The notes under the pieces are model-generated. The model did no database searches. It had not been told where the DNA came from and was given only the letters and a program-made list of their open reading frames with translations. This document shows positions 13,301-18,892 of a stretch of 64,000 nt of DNA, piece by piece (positions within the stretch are counted from its first letter, which is position 1; every line of letters begins with the position of its first letter). Where the stretch lies: the NCBI GenBank assembly GCA_963576725.1, contig OY755252.1, forward strand, positions 43,355,552-43,419,551. The letters run 5' to 3'. Source of the DNA: Azorinus chamasolen. Lineage: Eukaryota > Mollusca > Bivalvia > Cardiida > Solecurtidae. Both the position numbers and the translations under genes were made by a program.

Positions 13301-16300
13301 GAACTTGCATTTTTCTAAACTCTTTACCAAATGAGCATTCATATAAGAAATAATGATACAGTGTTTTTATTCGGGCCTTTTGGGGGCCGAAATTGGGCCC
13401 CATCCCCCTCCTGAAAAAGTATATATTTTCCCCTTAATTGAAAAAAAAATTCACCTCCAATTTCAGTTACGCTTATATCAACAGAATTATTGAAATAGTT
13501 GGGGAAAACATTGACTTGTAAACCTATCATATAAGATTTCTATGATCAGGGTAAAACTATATTACAGTAAAAAATAGAAATATCTGTTATGCATAGTTAT
13601 ATTTTATTTCCCCTTTTTCTCCTGTTTTGCTCTCACAACGCATTTTTTCCCTATCAAAGGGCCCTGCCACCATTCCCACAAAAGTGAAAAAATCAATGTA
13701 ATATGAATATTGATTCGATTTATATCATTCCATAAACAAACAGCAGCCGATGATCTGATGAATTAAACATTAGCCGTCTGATCTGGCCATCAACTGTGTC
13801 TATTCAATGTCTCTATGAGGTAAGGGCTTACCCTAAACAATGTCATGTACATTTGTTTCCATGTTAGAACTGCAACAATCAGAATTTATTTTGAAACTGT
13901 AGCAACTACATTTGTACTAGCCACTAAGAACTGTAACTCCTTTGAGAATACCTTCTGGTTTAAGCACACTTTCCTCCCTTTGCAGAGCAGCGTAGTTCAG
14001 GAATGGTGGTATGACCATTATGGCAACAATGACTTTGCAAGCTGTCACCAGGCTTCGAGTCAGACCTTTTGTTTGACTTTCTTTGAGTCGGGCAACCCTA
14101 GACTGGATATATACATAAAAGAGACATAAATCAAACAATGTAAACAGCATGTAAGATCTACAGCATCAATTTTGCCATAAAACAAATAACATCATAGATT
14201 ATTTTTCTCTGATTATGCATCTCTATTTATACATCTCTCTTTCAAAATTCATGGTCACTTCCTTCAACCCTTTCCATGGCAGAAAGGCCTTTTTGCCTTT
14301 TGAAAACAAGGACTTAGATCAGCTGGCTCATATAGGAGCTGTCTGATCAGGCAAAGACCTATGATAACATGTCTTATCATAGGTCTTTGGATCAGGGTAT
14401 GCTCTGTTTGCTTATGGAATATAGGTCTGATTCTTCAGTTTAGACAAGAGCCGCATGCGACGAAATGCTTGTCAGATTTGGTGTTTGTCCACCGCATACA
14501 CGTCTCCTCAACCTATGATTAATCAGCTACACTAAAGGTTTCGCACGCAACGACACCAATGCCTACCACTACACCAATGCCTACGACAATGCCTATAATT
14601 ACCACAACACCTGCAACCCAGTGATCACAATAGCTCGACATTTCTTCAAAACAGACAAGCTAAAAACGGTAAAAAAAAAGAGTTTCTAAATCGTAAAATA
14701 AATCTTGTATTCATACAAATCTTATATACATATATATACAATATACTCATGAGGAAAAGGATTAACCTTATCGTTCATATAAATGCCTTTTCACACATTT
14801 GCAAACAGAGTGGACCAAAATCAGACGGCTCCTATAGGAGCCATCGGATCAGGGTCTGCTCTGTTTGCTAATGGAATTTGAAAGTTGTTTCATTACTTTC
14901 TAAAATGGCTACAATGTTTCACCTACAATATTTCATTATAATTATTTTTTCCATGAATATTCAGTAGGTACCAAAATTTGGAAAAGATAATATAGAATAG
15001 GGAAATGGTTAACCCTTTATTCTAATGCAACATTTTTGTAACACGCATTCTGATTGGTCCACGTGACAAAATTTGAAGCATATAAACCACCGATATACTG
15101 TCGGAAAAATGAATATACTGTCGGAAACCGAATCACTAGAAAATTTACTACGACATATTCATACGCGCATTAATAGTAAAATTGAATGAATGGGTCTGAA
15201 TGAACGAAGACACTGGCTGAATGAAATGTCAAATGTTTTCAATTTGGGTTTTTTTCTCAACACATTTTATGGTTGTAGTCAATGTGAGTCTGGCGATTCT
15301 ACTCAAATATCTATCGCAAAGTCCCACAAGTTGATCCTGAGTCCATTTATTTCACATGTTGATCTAATTCACTGTCCTTGAACAAACGTTTCTCTTCCTC
15401 TATTCTGTTTGTGGCACCTGCACCCTGTAAATATAAGATTTAAGGTATATAACCATGTAGCTGTCAGATTTATATCCATGCTGAAACTATTTAAGAAGGA
15501 CCTGACAACACTTAAACATTACCAACCGATCGCAGACAATGATCTGAAAACACTAAAAAACTCAGATTTCCTCTCTGCCATAAATCACAAATCTTTCCAA
15601 AGAAAAGTGGTTTGACATAACCTTGAATTTCGCTCTTCGTGGTATACATAGAAAACCTAAGATCTCTGACAAAATTACAATTTATGAGTCATGCAGGAAA
15701 CATGTCGTGTAAATCTCTGAAAACATACCTGATAAAACTGCTCCCGTGATCGAACCATTTCATTCAGTTACCCAAACGTTCAGTCGATTATGAAGAATCA
15801 TATACACATCCAGGCCTGTTGGTGAGCGTGTGCTGAACGAAATGATGAAAACAATTTCTGCTGAGGCTTGTTTCGTCAAAAGTTTTAAAACACAAATCAC
15901 GGTGTCCGAGAGACCGCAATCATGCACTAGCTGTTGGCCTATGCTGGTGTCAAAACCAGGGAAATAATGAATAAGTCCGGTCATCAGAATGAAGCCAGTG
16001 TCCGAAGCTATAATGCCGACTCGTCCGACAATCAGAAGCGGCAGTATTCTTCAATTCTTCAAGGGCAGCCCCATAATGAGAATTCGCCCCACCCACTCAA
16101 GACCACTCGAGGGCTCTTTGCAAATTCCAAACATGCCTGTAGATTGTCGCTCCTTATATTTTCCATTTGCACGTCCACTTGGCCTATCATCATTCTCATC
16201 AAATACACCAATTAATCAGCCAAAGTATCTTGAATATGCAACCAGTTCCACAATTTAAAAATAAATAATTCCGTTGTCAATGTGCACAATTAATGTGGAA

Positions 16301-17221
16301 TTTCGAGCAATGTCGAGGTCAAATTTGATTCATCTTTCGTAGTTTTGAAAGGGACCTATCATCAGAAATTCAAAGGACCATGACTTAACGGTTTTCATTT
16401 GTGAAAATCAAAGCATCAAGTGAAAACACCAGTTCTTGGTATATTAAATATAAGCATAATTGCTAGGTTCCGGGAGAACTATTTTCTATTTGCGTAATGC
16501 GGAGATATGCGGTGTTTCATGACGTCATGTTATGACGACAGAGAGAAAATATCAAAGGACTTAAAGTATTGTTTGTTTTTTACCATCTGGATCTATGGTT
16601 TCATTAGAATAGGGATAACCGTTGCGTATTTGAAGATTTGCAGCAGTATATCGGTGGTTTATATGTCGCAAATAATCGTTTTACATGCTCCGCTAACGCG
16701 TCGCATGTAAAACTAAATTTGCGACATATAAACCACCGATATACTGCTGCAAATCTTCAAATACGCAACGGTTATCCCCTAAATAGGTGAATATTCATCC
16801 AAGTCTTTGCTGATTATGAGCACAGCGTAACATCTTTATACTGGAACCTCAGAAAACATGGACACAGACAGTTTTGGCCATGGCAGAAACTGTAGAATTA
16901 TATACATTATATATCATAAGCAAACAGAGCAGACCCTGATCAGACAGTTCCTACAGAAGCCCATTGATCTGGGTCTACTCTGTTTGCAAAGCTGTATTTA
17001 TGGAGTAAAAAGTTAGCAAAACTCCTCTATTGCAGAAACTGGAATCGTATCATATCTAATGATCTCACTTTCAAAAGGGGGATATAAGTCAAAATGTGAC
17101 ATTGTATACAGACCTTCATCATTTTCTTGGTGGATGACTGTGTGTCAGGAGCCTCAGATTGGTTCTCCGTCTCAAATCTAACGGTCTTCTCCTTTCCCTT
17201 TCTCTGTCTCGTCTCTGTCAT
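1276..17221 (-). CDS. Alpha/beta-hydrolase-fold protein with N-terminal membrane anchor, 5' part of a spliced gene (five coding exons, 3' end off window)
   Basis: Five exons on the minus strand join in phase to give 152 codons: 17114-17221 (36 codons), 13952-14102 (50 + 1 nt), 13171-13239, 11755-11831, 1276-1326. Every junction has AG/GT borders and matching phase (0, 1, 1, 0). The protein starts with a charged, S/T-rich cytosolic-type stretch, then a hydrophobic anchor (ACKVIVAIMVIPPF, about 67-80), then the start of an alpha/beta-hydrolase core: a GQKLFLACKGKGSPT strand, a VLDAPTGM loop of oxyanion-hole type, and YDRAGLGFSDRP, which precedes the nucleophile elbow in this superfamily. The GxSxG serine and the Asp/His are not in the window, so the gene continues to the left. 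Introns are 3.0, 0.7, 1.3 and 10.4 kb. The GPCR lies antisense in the fourth. Substrate unknown. Confidence 0.85.
1407..1620. mobile_element. H4 MITE, intact
   Basis: 214 bp, TTAACTCTTTGCACGCTAG to TAGCGTGCAAAGAGTTAA: 18-bp near-perfect terminal inverted repeats. Inner hairpin GATGAGACGC...GCGTTTCATC. In hydrolase intron 4, 80 bp from exon 5. Confidence 0.82.
1841..2022 (+). mobile_element. H3 MITE, internally deleted
   Basis: TTAACTCATTC start, AAAAAGGAGCATTTCC, GAAACCATTGTGATAAATAG then GCATTTGCTCC with most of the return arm missing; TTAA end. Confidence 0.6.
2055..2165 (+). mobile_element. H3 MITE fragment
   Basis: TTAACCAATTCACC, TATTTTTAGACCAAAGTCTA, GAAAGGAGCATTAACTACAG, CTGAAACCGTAATAA; stops at the hairpin. 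Confidence 0.5.
2196..2443 (-). mobile_element. H1 MITE
   Basis: TAACCCTTTCC start, GAAAACAGAGTAGACCC...TCTGTTTGCTTATG hairpin, ends AAAAGGTTAA. Confidence 0.7.
2475..2600. mobile_element. H8 MITE fragment
   Basis: AGTATGAAAGGCCTAAATC, GATTTTGAATGACAAACC, GTGCTCCTGCAGGATCAC apex, GAGTCTACACTGTTTGCAAA; matches the right half of 53786-54019. Confidence 0.6.
2630..2875 (-). mobile_element. H1 MITE
   Basis: TTAAACCATTAC start, AACAGAGAAGACC...GCTCTGTTTGC hairpin, ATAAATGTTCATC and GGGTTAA end. Confidence 0.65.
2928..3862 (+). mobile_element. Pearl-like element with three ~165-bp core repeats
   Basis: Starts ACAAGAGCACCGCTGTGCAG at 2931. Core copies, each with GGGGAGATAATT, GATTATCGAACTT and GAGTTAGAGAGCGGACAA, lie near 3280-3405, 3450-3590 and 3615-3755. 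An (ACGG/ACAG)n tract (3758-3821) follows, then the end hairpin CGTCCCGTCT-GA-AGACGGGCG (3836-3857). Complete-looking copy. Confidence 0.65.
3758..3821 (+). repeat. GACG/GACA microsatellite
   Basis: (ACGG)n(ACAG)n(ACGG)n tract at the end of a pearl-like element. Confidence 0.95.
3863..4036 (+). mobile_element. H3 MITE fragment with duplicated arm
   Basis: AAAAAGGAGCATTAACTATA, two tandem copies of GAAACCATTGTGATAAATA, one inverted copy, GAGAATGAGTTAA end. Its left end abuts the pearl-like element. Confidence 0.5.
4033..4243. mobile_element. H4-like MITE, degraded
   Basis: AAACAGTTTGGATCCTGATA...CAGATCCAAACTATTTGC hairpin and GTGTAAAGAGTTAA end; left end unclear. Confidence 0.5.
4612..4823 (+). 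mobile_element. H1 MITE with shortened hairpin
   Basis: CCATGAATATTTATG, AGAAACTGTAGAATTAGATC, then GCAAACAGAGTAGACC directly joined to GGTCTACTCTGTTTGC with the apex deleted. Confidence 0.65.
4962..5588 (+). mobile_element. H1 MITE interrupted by a fold-back and unknown DNA
   Basis: H1 left part to GGCCATGTCAG (about 5052), a fold-back insertion (about 5055-5245), unrelated DNA, then the GCAAACAGAGCAGACC hairpin and AAAGGGTTAA at 5588. Confidence 0.55.
5073..5225. mobile_element. Fold-back repeat N, copy 1
   Basis: TTTCTCCACCAAACCCTATA-CTGTGAC (5101-5127) and its complement GTCACAGTAT-AGGGTTTGGTGGAGAAA (5170-5197) flank a centre with GATCGTCT-TGAA-GAGACGATTC (inner hairpin). Inserted in H1. 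Confidence 0.75.
5596..5735. repeat. H4/H7-type hairpin remnant
   Basis: GCAAACAGTTTTGGTCCAGC and CATCAGGATCCAAACTC arms around 5652-5715; no TTAA ends. Confidence 0.45.
6026..6482 (+). mobile_element. H1 MITE interrupted by a pearl-like element
   Basis: TCCTTTACCTGTTCAATATTC left end, pearl-like insertion 6070-6280, then AGAAACTGTTCAG, ATAAGCACACAGCAGACCC and GGGTTTACTCTGCAAATG. It ends about 80 bp before the GPCR acceptor tract. Confidence 0.55.
6070..6280 (+). mobile_element. Short pearl-like element nested in an H1 MITE
   Basis: One degenerate core (TGACCTTTGACCTTGATC, GTCACCCCTAAAAATG), a GACAAACAAACC tract and an end hairpin of CCCCCC...GGGG type (6240-6273). It belongs with the element at 1-561. 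H1 sequence lies on both sides. Confidence 0.5.
6563..6599 (+). other. Polypyrimidine tract and 3' splice acceptor in the GPCR 5' UTR
   Basis: A run almost entirely of T ends in TCATTACAG at 6591-6599, 21 bp before the GPCR ATG. This is a strong animal 3' splice site. It implies a non-coding first exon upstream, which I could not place, and a coding region in one exon. Confidence 0.65.
6621..8027 (+). CDS. Class A (rhodopsin-like) GPCR, peptide-receptor-like orphan, DRY changed to DLY
   Basis: Complete 468-codon uninterrupted reading frame for a seven-transmembrane receptor of the plasma membrane. Seen: N-glycosylation sequons at N2/N3; TM1 about 22-50 with GN41 (N1.50); TM2 about 57-83 with LAIYD68 (D2.50); TM3 about 92-123 with C95 (C3.25); TM4 about 137-158 with W153 (W4.50); C179 in extracellular loop 2, the expected disulfide partner; TM5 about 188-220; a long hydrophilic third intracellular loop (about 222-382) rich in S, T, N, D and E; TM6 about 383-411 with P403 (P6.50) but M401 where W6.48 is usual; TM7 with N444-P-W-I-Y448; helix 8 and C464/C465, possible palmitoylation sites. 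Position 3.50 is L120, not R, so the G-protein-contacting DRY arginine is missing. The ATG is supported by an in-frame TGA at 6615-6617 and a splice acceptor at 6599. The family resembles mollusc-expanded peptide receptors (inference); ligand unknown. It lies inside an intron of a minus-strand hydrolase gene. Confidence 0.93.
   Translation: MNNTTIAFGKLLEEINEEKARLLMPAIIYVSVLMANGLLGNIMVCFYYSVKTKTTPSTIFIVCLAIYDLTVCCIFMPTEIVDIVKFYTFDNSIACKVLRFVNFFTGMGSVLTLLAIAVDLYKHIPRSADKQLTLTQAKLICVVIAVTAVALSWPSILIYNTLPINIPNKYGLNLNGSNCMLTDEQVYRPYVWAFNAVQFICFIILTTVLTVLYGIIGHTIYKHRKRMSRYKLYGLGNRKQEQASQSETTTNNSSPGNYVNTQENENNGEQTNSRTERSSRVTRQEFSINLSSTSSLENISSVVSTEDEERHFDLDTDNTCYQGNKHTDQRISEVTSDSDDTQQNAGTTNTSVDVIIDQPKTNQPVSKRGQRLHGRMLTFDRDTIQITLVMIAVTGLFIISMLPYLCLTVWRIYEGKHEDEFLSDQGLLAFKIVSRSYLLNSSLNPWIYGVFNRKFRKYYYSVFCCKLK
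8368..8776 (+). terminator. Candidate polyadenylation signals of the GPCR
   Basis: AATAAA occurs at 8368-8373 and again at 8771-8776, 341 and 744 bp after the GPCR stop codon, before the first repeat at 8881. Either could end the transcript. 8028-8880 holds no other recognisable feature. Confidence 0.4.
8881..9069. mobile_element. H4 MITE
   Basis: TTAACTCTTTGCACACTAGC to TTAGCGCGCAAAGAGTTAA; left hairpin arm shortened (ATAATGCGGCGTCTCATC). Confidence 0.78.
9192..9305 (+). repeat. 22-bp tandem repeat, five units
   Basis: CATGAACTGAACACTTYATG units, an expansion of the ATGAATATTCATG box inside an H1 copy. Confidence 0.85.
9360..9574. mobile_element. H4 MITE inserted in H1
   Basis: TTAACTCTTTGCATGC to GCTAGCGTACAAAGAGTAA; perfect GATCCAGATGAGACGCCGC hairpin with its complement (9478-9522). 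Confidence 0.78.
9735..10562 (+). mobile_element. Pearl-like element with three ~165-bp core repeats
   Basis: Starts ACAAGAGCACCACAAGCGGG at 9738. Core units with AATTCTGTCAAAATGCTTGA and GATGAAGCTTGTGATGG begin near 10025, 10191 and 10354. Ends with GACAGACAGACTG and an end hairpin CCCTC...GAGGG (10530-10556). Confidence 0.6.
10790..11439 (+). mobile_element. H1 MITE right half with ~540-bp insertion
   Basis: GCAAACAAAGCAGGCCC hairpin to AAGGTGTAGAAAT (10874), insertion, then GCCTTTTTATGGAG and AAAGGGTTAA. The inserted piece carries ATTTATCATGCAAC (11012-11025) and its complement at 11401-11412. Confidence 0.5.
10872..11012. repeat. Fold-back inverted repeat
   Basis: AATTACTATGCTAGTAG...AGCTGTATTTTGGC (10874-10924) pairs with GCCAAAATACAGCTT...CTAGCATAGTAATT (10964-11012); loop about 40 bp. 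Part of the insertion in the H1 copy here. Confidence 0.75.
11472..11686 (+). mobile_element. H1 MITE, intact
   Basis: 215 bp with TTAA at both ends, CATGAATATTTATG box and a full hairpin GCAAACAGAGCAGATCC...GGGTCTTCTCTGTTTAC. Lies in hydrolase intron 4, 69 bp from exon 4. Confidence 0.8.
11755..11831 (-). CDS. Hydrolase gene, fourth coding exon
   Basis: 77 bp with acceptor TATTTTAG and donor CGG/GTAAGA, entered in phase 1, left in phase 0. It encodes VLDAPTGMNSDAWALV and VDKVAKYSR. DAPTGM sits where this superfamily has its HG-type oxyanion loop. A P1 hairpin transposon begins 22 bp outside the acceptor (11853), close to the likely branch-point region. Confidence 0.82.
11853..12056. mobile_element. 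P1 pogo-like MITE, intact
   Basis: 204 bp. Ends CAGTAAAACCTCTCT and AGAGAGGTTTTACTG; long inner arms GGTGGCTGCTTAAAGCAAGG and complement; apex GCTCCTATTGGAGC (11948-11961). Just outside hydrolase exon 4. Confidence 0.85.
12089..12285 (+). mobile_element. H1 MITE, right end deleted
   Basis: TTTAACCTCATGAATATTCATG, CATCATGCATACTGATTAGCTG, AACTGTAGAATCAGAG and ACCAGACCCTGATCAGACAG, then a break into H3. Confidence 0.6.
12291..12520 (-). mobile_element. H3 MITE, intact
   Basis: 230 bp with TTAA at both ends. A 67-nt palindrome (12347-12413) has apex GCTCCTAAGGAGC. In hydrolase intron 3, so it would form a long duplex in the pre-mRNA. Confidence 0.82.
12587..12787 (+). mobile_element. H1 MITE
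   Basis: TTTAACCCTTTCTCTG to GGTAAGGGTTAA; hairpin CAAACAGAGCAGACC...GGTCTTCTCTGTTTG with apex CTCCTCCAGGAG. In hydrolase intron 3. Confidence 0.75.
12788..12926 (+). mobile_element. Coreless short derivative of the 9735-type element
   Basis: Begins ACAAGAGCACCGCAAGCGGG and ends GACAATAGCTCGTG...GAAACAGACGAGCTAA; the head matches 9738 onward, but tandem core and microsatellite are gone. Confidence 0.55.
12927..13131 (+). mobile_element. H1 MITE, left end lost
   Basis: ATGATACCATGAATATTATT, TTTGGCCATGGTAGAAACTG, AGTAGAGCAGACCC hairpin with CTCCAGTAGGAG apex, ends TACAGGGTTGA. Confidence 0.65.
13171..13239 (-). CDS. Hydrolase gene, third coding exon
   Basis: 69 bp with acceptor TATTTTCAG and donor ACAG/GTGAGT, entered in phase 1. 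It encodes EVYDIGWGQKLFLACKGK plus GSPT, the first strands of an alpha/beta-hydrolase core. It is too short to be found as an open reading frame alone; the phase match on both sides supports it. Confidence 0.82.
13319..13830 (+). mobile_element. H1 MITE interrupted by a hAT-like MITE
   Basis: CTCTTTACCAAATGAGCATT left end, insertion 13359-13698, then ATAAACAAACAGCAGCC hairpin and GAGGTAAGGGCTTA. Confidence 0.55.
13359..13698. mobile_element. hAT-like MITE
   Basis: Left end CAGTGTTTTTATTCGGGCC, right end GTGAAAAAATCAATG, an imperfect CAGTG...CACTG-type terminal repeat, with GGGCC-rich inner ends (13374-13403 and 13660-13668). Flanks TAATGATA and TAATATGA could be a decayed 8-bp target duplication. 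Confidence 0.5.
13952..14102 (-). CDS. Hydrolase gene, second coding exon (membrane anchor)
   Basis: 151 bp between an acceptor TATATATCCAG and donor GAAG/GTATTC. It begins SRVARLKESQ in phase 0 and ends with one extra base. It carries a single hydrophobic segment, VIVAIMVIPPF, preceded by basic residues, consistent with a type II signal anchor. Confidence 0.82.
14265..14764 (-). mobile_element. H1 MITE with two insertions
   Basis: CAACCCTTTCC start, hairpin split by a small palindrome (CAAAGACCTATGATAA.. and complement, 14354-14391), GCTCTGTTTGCTTATGG, pearl-like insertion 14443-14662, then AATATACTCATGAGG and ATTAA. Confidence 0.5.
14443..14662 (+). mobile_element. Derivative of the 9735-type element, inserted in an H1 MITE
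   Basis: Begins GACAAGAGCCGCATGCGAC and ends ACAATAGCTCGACATTTC...ACAGACAAGCTAA, the same ends as 12788-12926. H1 sequence resumes afterwards. Confidence 0.5.
14762..15012 (-). mobile_element. H2 MITE, intact
   Basis: 251 bp with TTAA at both ends. Hairpin GCAAACAGAGTGGACC...GGTCTGCTCTGTTTGC with apex GCTCCTATAGGAGC at 14828-14841. The other half has TAAAATGGCTACAATGTTTC and GAATATTCAGTAGGTA. Confidence 0.8.
15478..16067 (+). pseudogene. Decayed tyrosine recombinase of Crypton / ZMYM2-QRICH1 (DUF3504) type
   Basis: Similarity continues through two frames with internal stops. 15478-15615 (frame 1): LFKKDLTTLKHYQPIADNDL then FQRKV. 15617-15712 (frame 2): ITLNFALRG, where the family has its first conserved arginine. 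15800-15960 (frame 2): PVGERVLNEMMKTISAEA. 15892-16067 (frame 1): NHGVR (the HxxR pair, codons 15898-15909), an in-frame stop, then AGVKTREIMNKSGH with the second His (15982), and SVRSY with the nucleophilic Tyr codon at 16009-16011, then the conserved DSS..QK..YS.ILQG tail. It is a dead gene, broken by at least two frameshifts and several stops. Family assignment is from remembered consensus, not a search. Confidence 0.7.
16612..16778. repeat. Near-perfect inverted repeat, arms about 70 bp
   Basis: GGGATAACCGTTGCG (16612) to the right is matched base for base by its complement ending CGCAACGGTTATCCC at 16778, with a short centre around 16690-16705. It can form a long hairpin. It lies at the right end of the insertion carrying the recombinase relic. 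Confidence 0.85.
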
Positions 17222-17233
17222 GGTTCAGTTACA
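17114..17233 (-). CDS. Hydrolase gene, first coding exon
   Basis: The acceptor TTTTCAG lies at 17234-17240 (read on the minus strand). After 12 nt of 5' UTR with an in-frame TGA comes the ATG at 17221-17219. The exon encodes MTETRQRKGK... to ...TKKMMK and ends at the donor AAG/GTCTGT in phase 0. The in-frame stop upstream makes this the initiator. The peptide is hydrophilic and basic-acidic mixed, a likely cytosolic tail. Confidence 0.75.
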
Positions 17234-17505
17234 CTGAAAAGAAACATTATCCAAATTATACTACCTATTCAGACACACCATTCCCCCCTCTCTCTATGGA
17301 ATTGTAAAGCTGCATGTATCAATACAGAACCATCTTGATAACTTACAGCAAATAGTGTAGACCCTGATCAAACTCCTTTCTGTACTAACAGCAAATAGTG
17401 TAAATCCTGACCAAATTGCTCCTTTAGGAGCTCTTGGTCTGTATTAATTGCCTAAGTTTGTCCTGCCTATTATCTAAAGGGTAATTAGAGTAGATTTCCC
17501 TATTT

Positions 17506-17746
17506 ATAACCCTTTCCCTGTTCTATCTTTATTCCAAATTTCTATACCTACTGAATATTTGAAGACAAAATATGGATGGTGGAACATTGTAGCCATTTTA
17601 GAAAGTAAAGAAACATCTATCAAATTCCATCAGCAAACAGAGAAGACCCAGATAAGAATGCTCCTATAGGAGCCATCTGACCTGAGTCTACTGTGTTTGC
17701 AAATGTCTGAAAAGGCGTTTATAACTTTATATGAAAGAAAGGGTTA
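17506..17746 (+). mobile_element. H2 MITE
   Basis: ATAACCCTTTCCCTGTTC, ACATTGTAGCCATTTTAGAA, GCAAACAGAGAAGACCC hairpin with GCTCCTATAGGAGC, AAAGGGTTAA. Confidence 0.75.
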
Positions 17747-17759
17747 ACCAATTCCATAA

Positions 17760-18205
17760 TGAATGAATTGATCACTTCATAAATATTCATTCATTTTTAA
17801 AAGGAAATAAATTGAAAGGAAATTGTTAGCTAGGACAAAAACTGTGGAGTCATATCTATAATTGCTTAACCCTTTGGTCCATAAATAATTAAATATGCTT
17901 TTTAACACAATTGAAAACTGAGTAGACCAAGATCAGACAGCTCTTGTGGGAGCCACCTGATCAGGGTCTGCTGTGTTTGCTTATGGAATAATGTAGATCT
18001 GATTCTACAGTTAAAACCATGGCAAAAGTTCCTGTGATATTACATTTTAAATGTTATTCTAGTTAAGTTAATATTCATGAATCATAATGTCATTGTTTCT
18101 TACATAAATATTCATGGAGTAAAGAGTAACAGGCCCTGATCAGATGGCTCCTACAGAAACCAATTCACTTGGGTCTACTCTATTTGCAAAGGCATGAAAA
18201 AGGAA
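17760..18205 (+). mobile_element. H1 MITE split by another H1
   Basis: CACTTCATAAATATTCATTC, AAAAACTGTGGAGTCATATC, then a minus-strand H1 at 17866-18130, then GGCCCTGATCAGATGGCTCC and GGTCTACTCTATTTGCAAAG. Confidence 0.55.
17866..18130 (-). mobile_element. H1 MITE, inserted in H1
   Basis: TTAACCCTTTGGTCCATAAA to ATTCATGGAGTAAAGAGTAA; hairpin AAAACTGAGTAGACC...GGTCTGCTGTGTTTGC. Confidence 0.7.
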
Positions 18206-18412
18206 ATCTTTCACTGTAATAGGTTGTCATCTGCATTGTATTCTGCTTCCATTCCATTAGCATTGTATCATCTCTTTTCTTTCAAATCATATCTATAGTA
18301 TCAAACAGTTTGGATCTTGACCACAACTCAAACTGGATCATAAATGTTATAAACTGCTTCAATATTGAAAAAAAACTTTCTTCGATTTCTTTTCAAAATT
18401 ACATGCATGTAG

Positions 18413-18540
18413 TAAAACCCTTCTAAACAGGAATTCTTGTAGAGAATACAACTAAGATACTTTAAGCCTGGAGGTGGCTGCCCAATGCAGGGTCAAGGTC
18501 ATACAGAAAGCTCCTAGAGCTCCCTGAGATAATAAATGGG
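18413..18540. mobile_element. P3 pogo-like MITE, right end lost
   Basis: TAAAACCCTTCTAAACAGG, GGAGGTGGCTGCCCAATGCA, AGAAAGCTCCTAGAGCTCCC; then unrelated DNA just before the long-TIR element. Confidence 0.55.
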
Positions 18541-18892
18541 TAAAAGAATGTCTCGTAGAACTCGTCTTTGCATTTGTTCATAGGTAGGGACTATTCTTAC
18601 GGTACCGTAATAATAGCCTCAGCCGCTATTCTTACAAAAGTTCCGTAATACTATAGATAGAGTACCGCTGTACGTTATTCTTACGGGAGTCATTCAAGAC
18701 ATTGTCAGCTGTATCTTTATTAATTAATTTTAATTATGCTAGGTTACAGTATGATATTCAATAAAGATGTTATTATTTGAAATTGTTTGTGCTTATTCAA
18801 GATGTTATTTATTTGTTCGATAATTGTTACTCCGCAAATGTGTTACTTTAATCTGTATCGGCTAATTAAGTCAGTTTGCAAATGATGTCATT

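Larger units (their letters stand above)
15013..16779. mobile_element. About 1.75-kb insertion carrying the recombinase relic, inserted in an H1 MITE
   Basis: The H1 sequence stops after TTAACCCTTTA at 15019 and resumes with GGTGAATATTCATCC at 16786, so everything between is an insertion. It holds the recombinase relic and a terminal fold-back. The 22-bp sequence CATATAAACCACC-GATATACTG occurs near the left end (15078-15100) and inverted at 16642-16664. Exact borders are uncertain. Confidence 0.55.
15009..17014 (+). mobile_element. H1 MITE split by the recombinase-bearing insertion
   Basis: TTAACCCTTTA at 15009-15019; H1 resumes at about 16786 with GAATATTCATCC, TTTTGGCCATGGCAGAAACT, GCAAACAGAGCAGACCC hairpin, ends GGAGTAAAAAGTTAG. 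Confidence 0.6.

Noticed and set aside
13845..14129. 94-codon plus-strand frame
   Set aside because: It is the antisense of hydrolase exon 2 and its flanks.
15760..15984. 74-codon minus-strand frame
   Set aside because: Antisense shadow of the recombinase relic.
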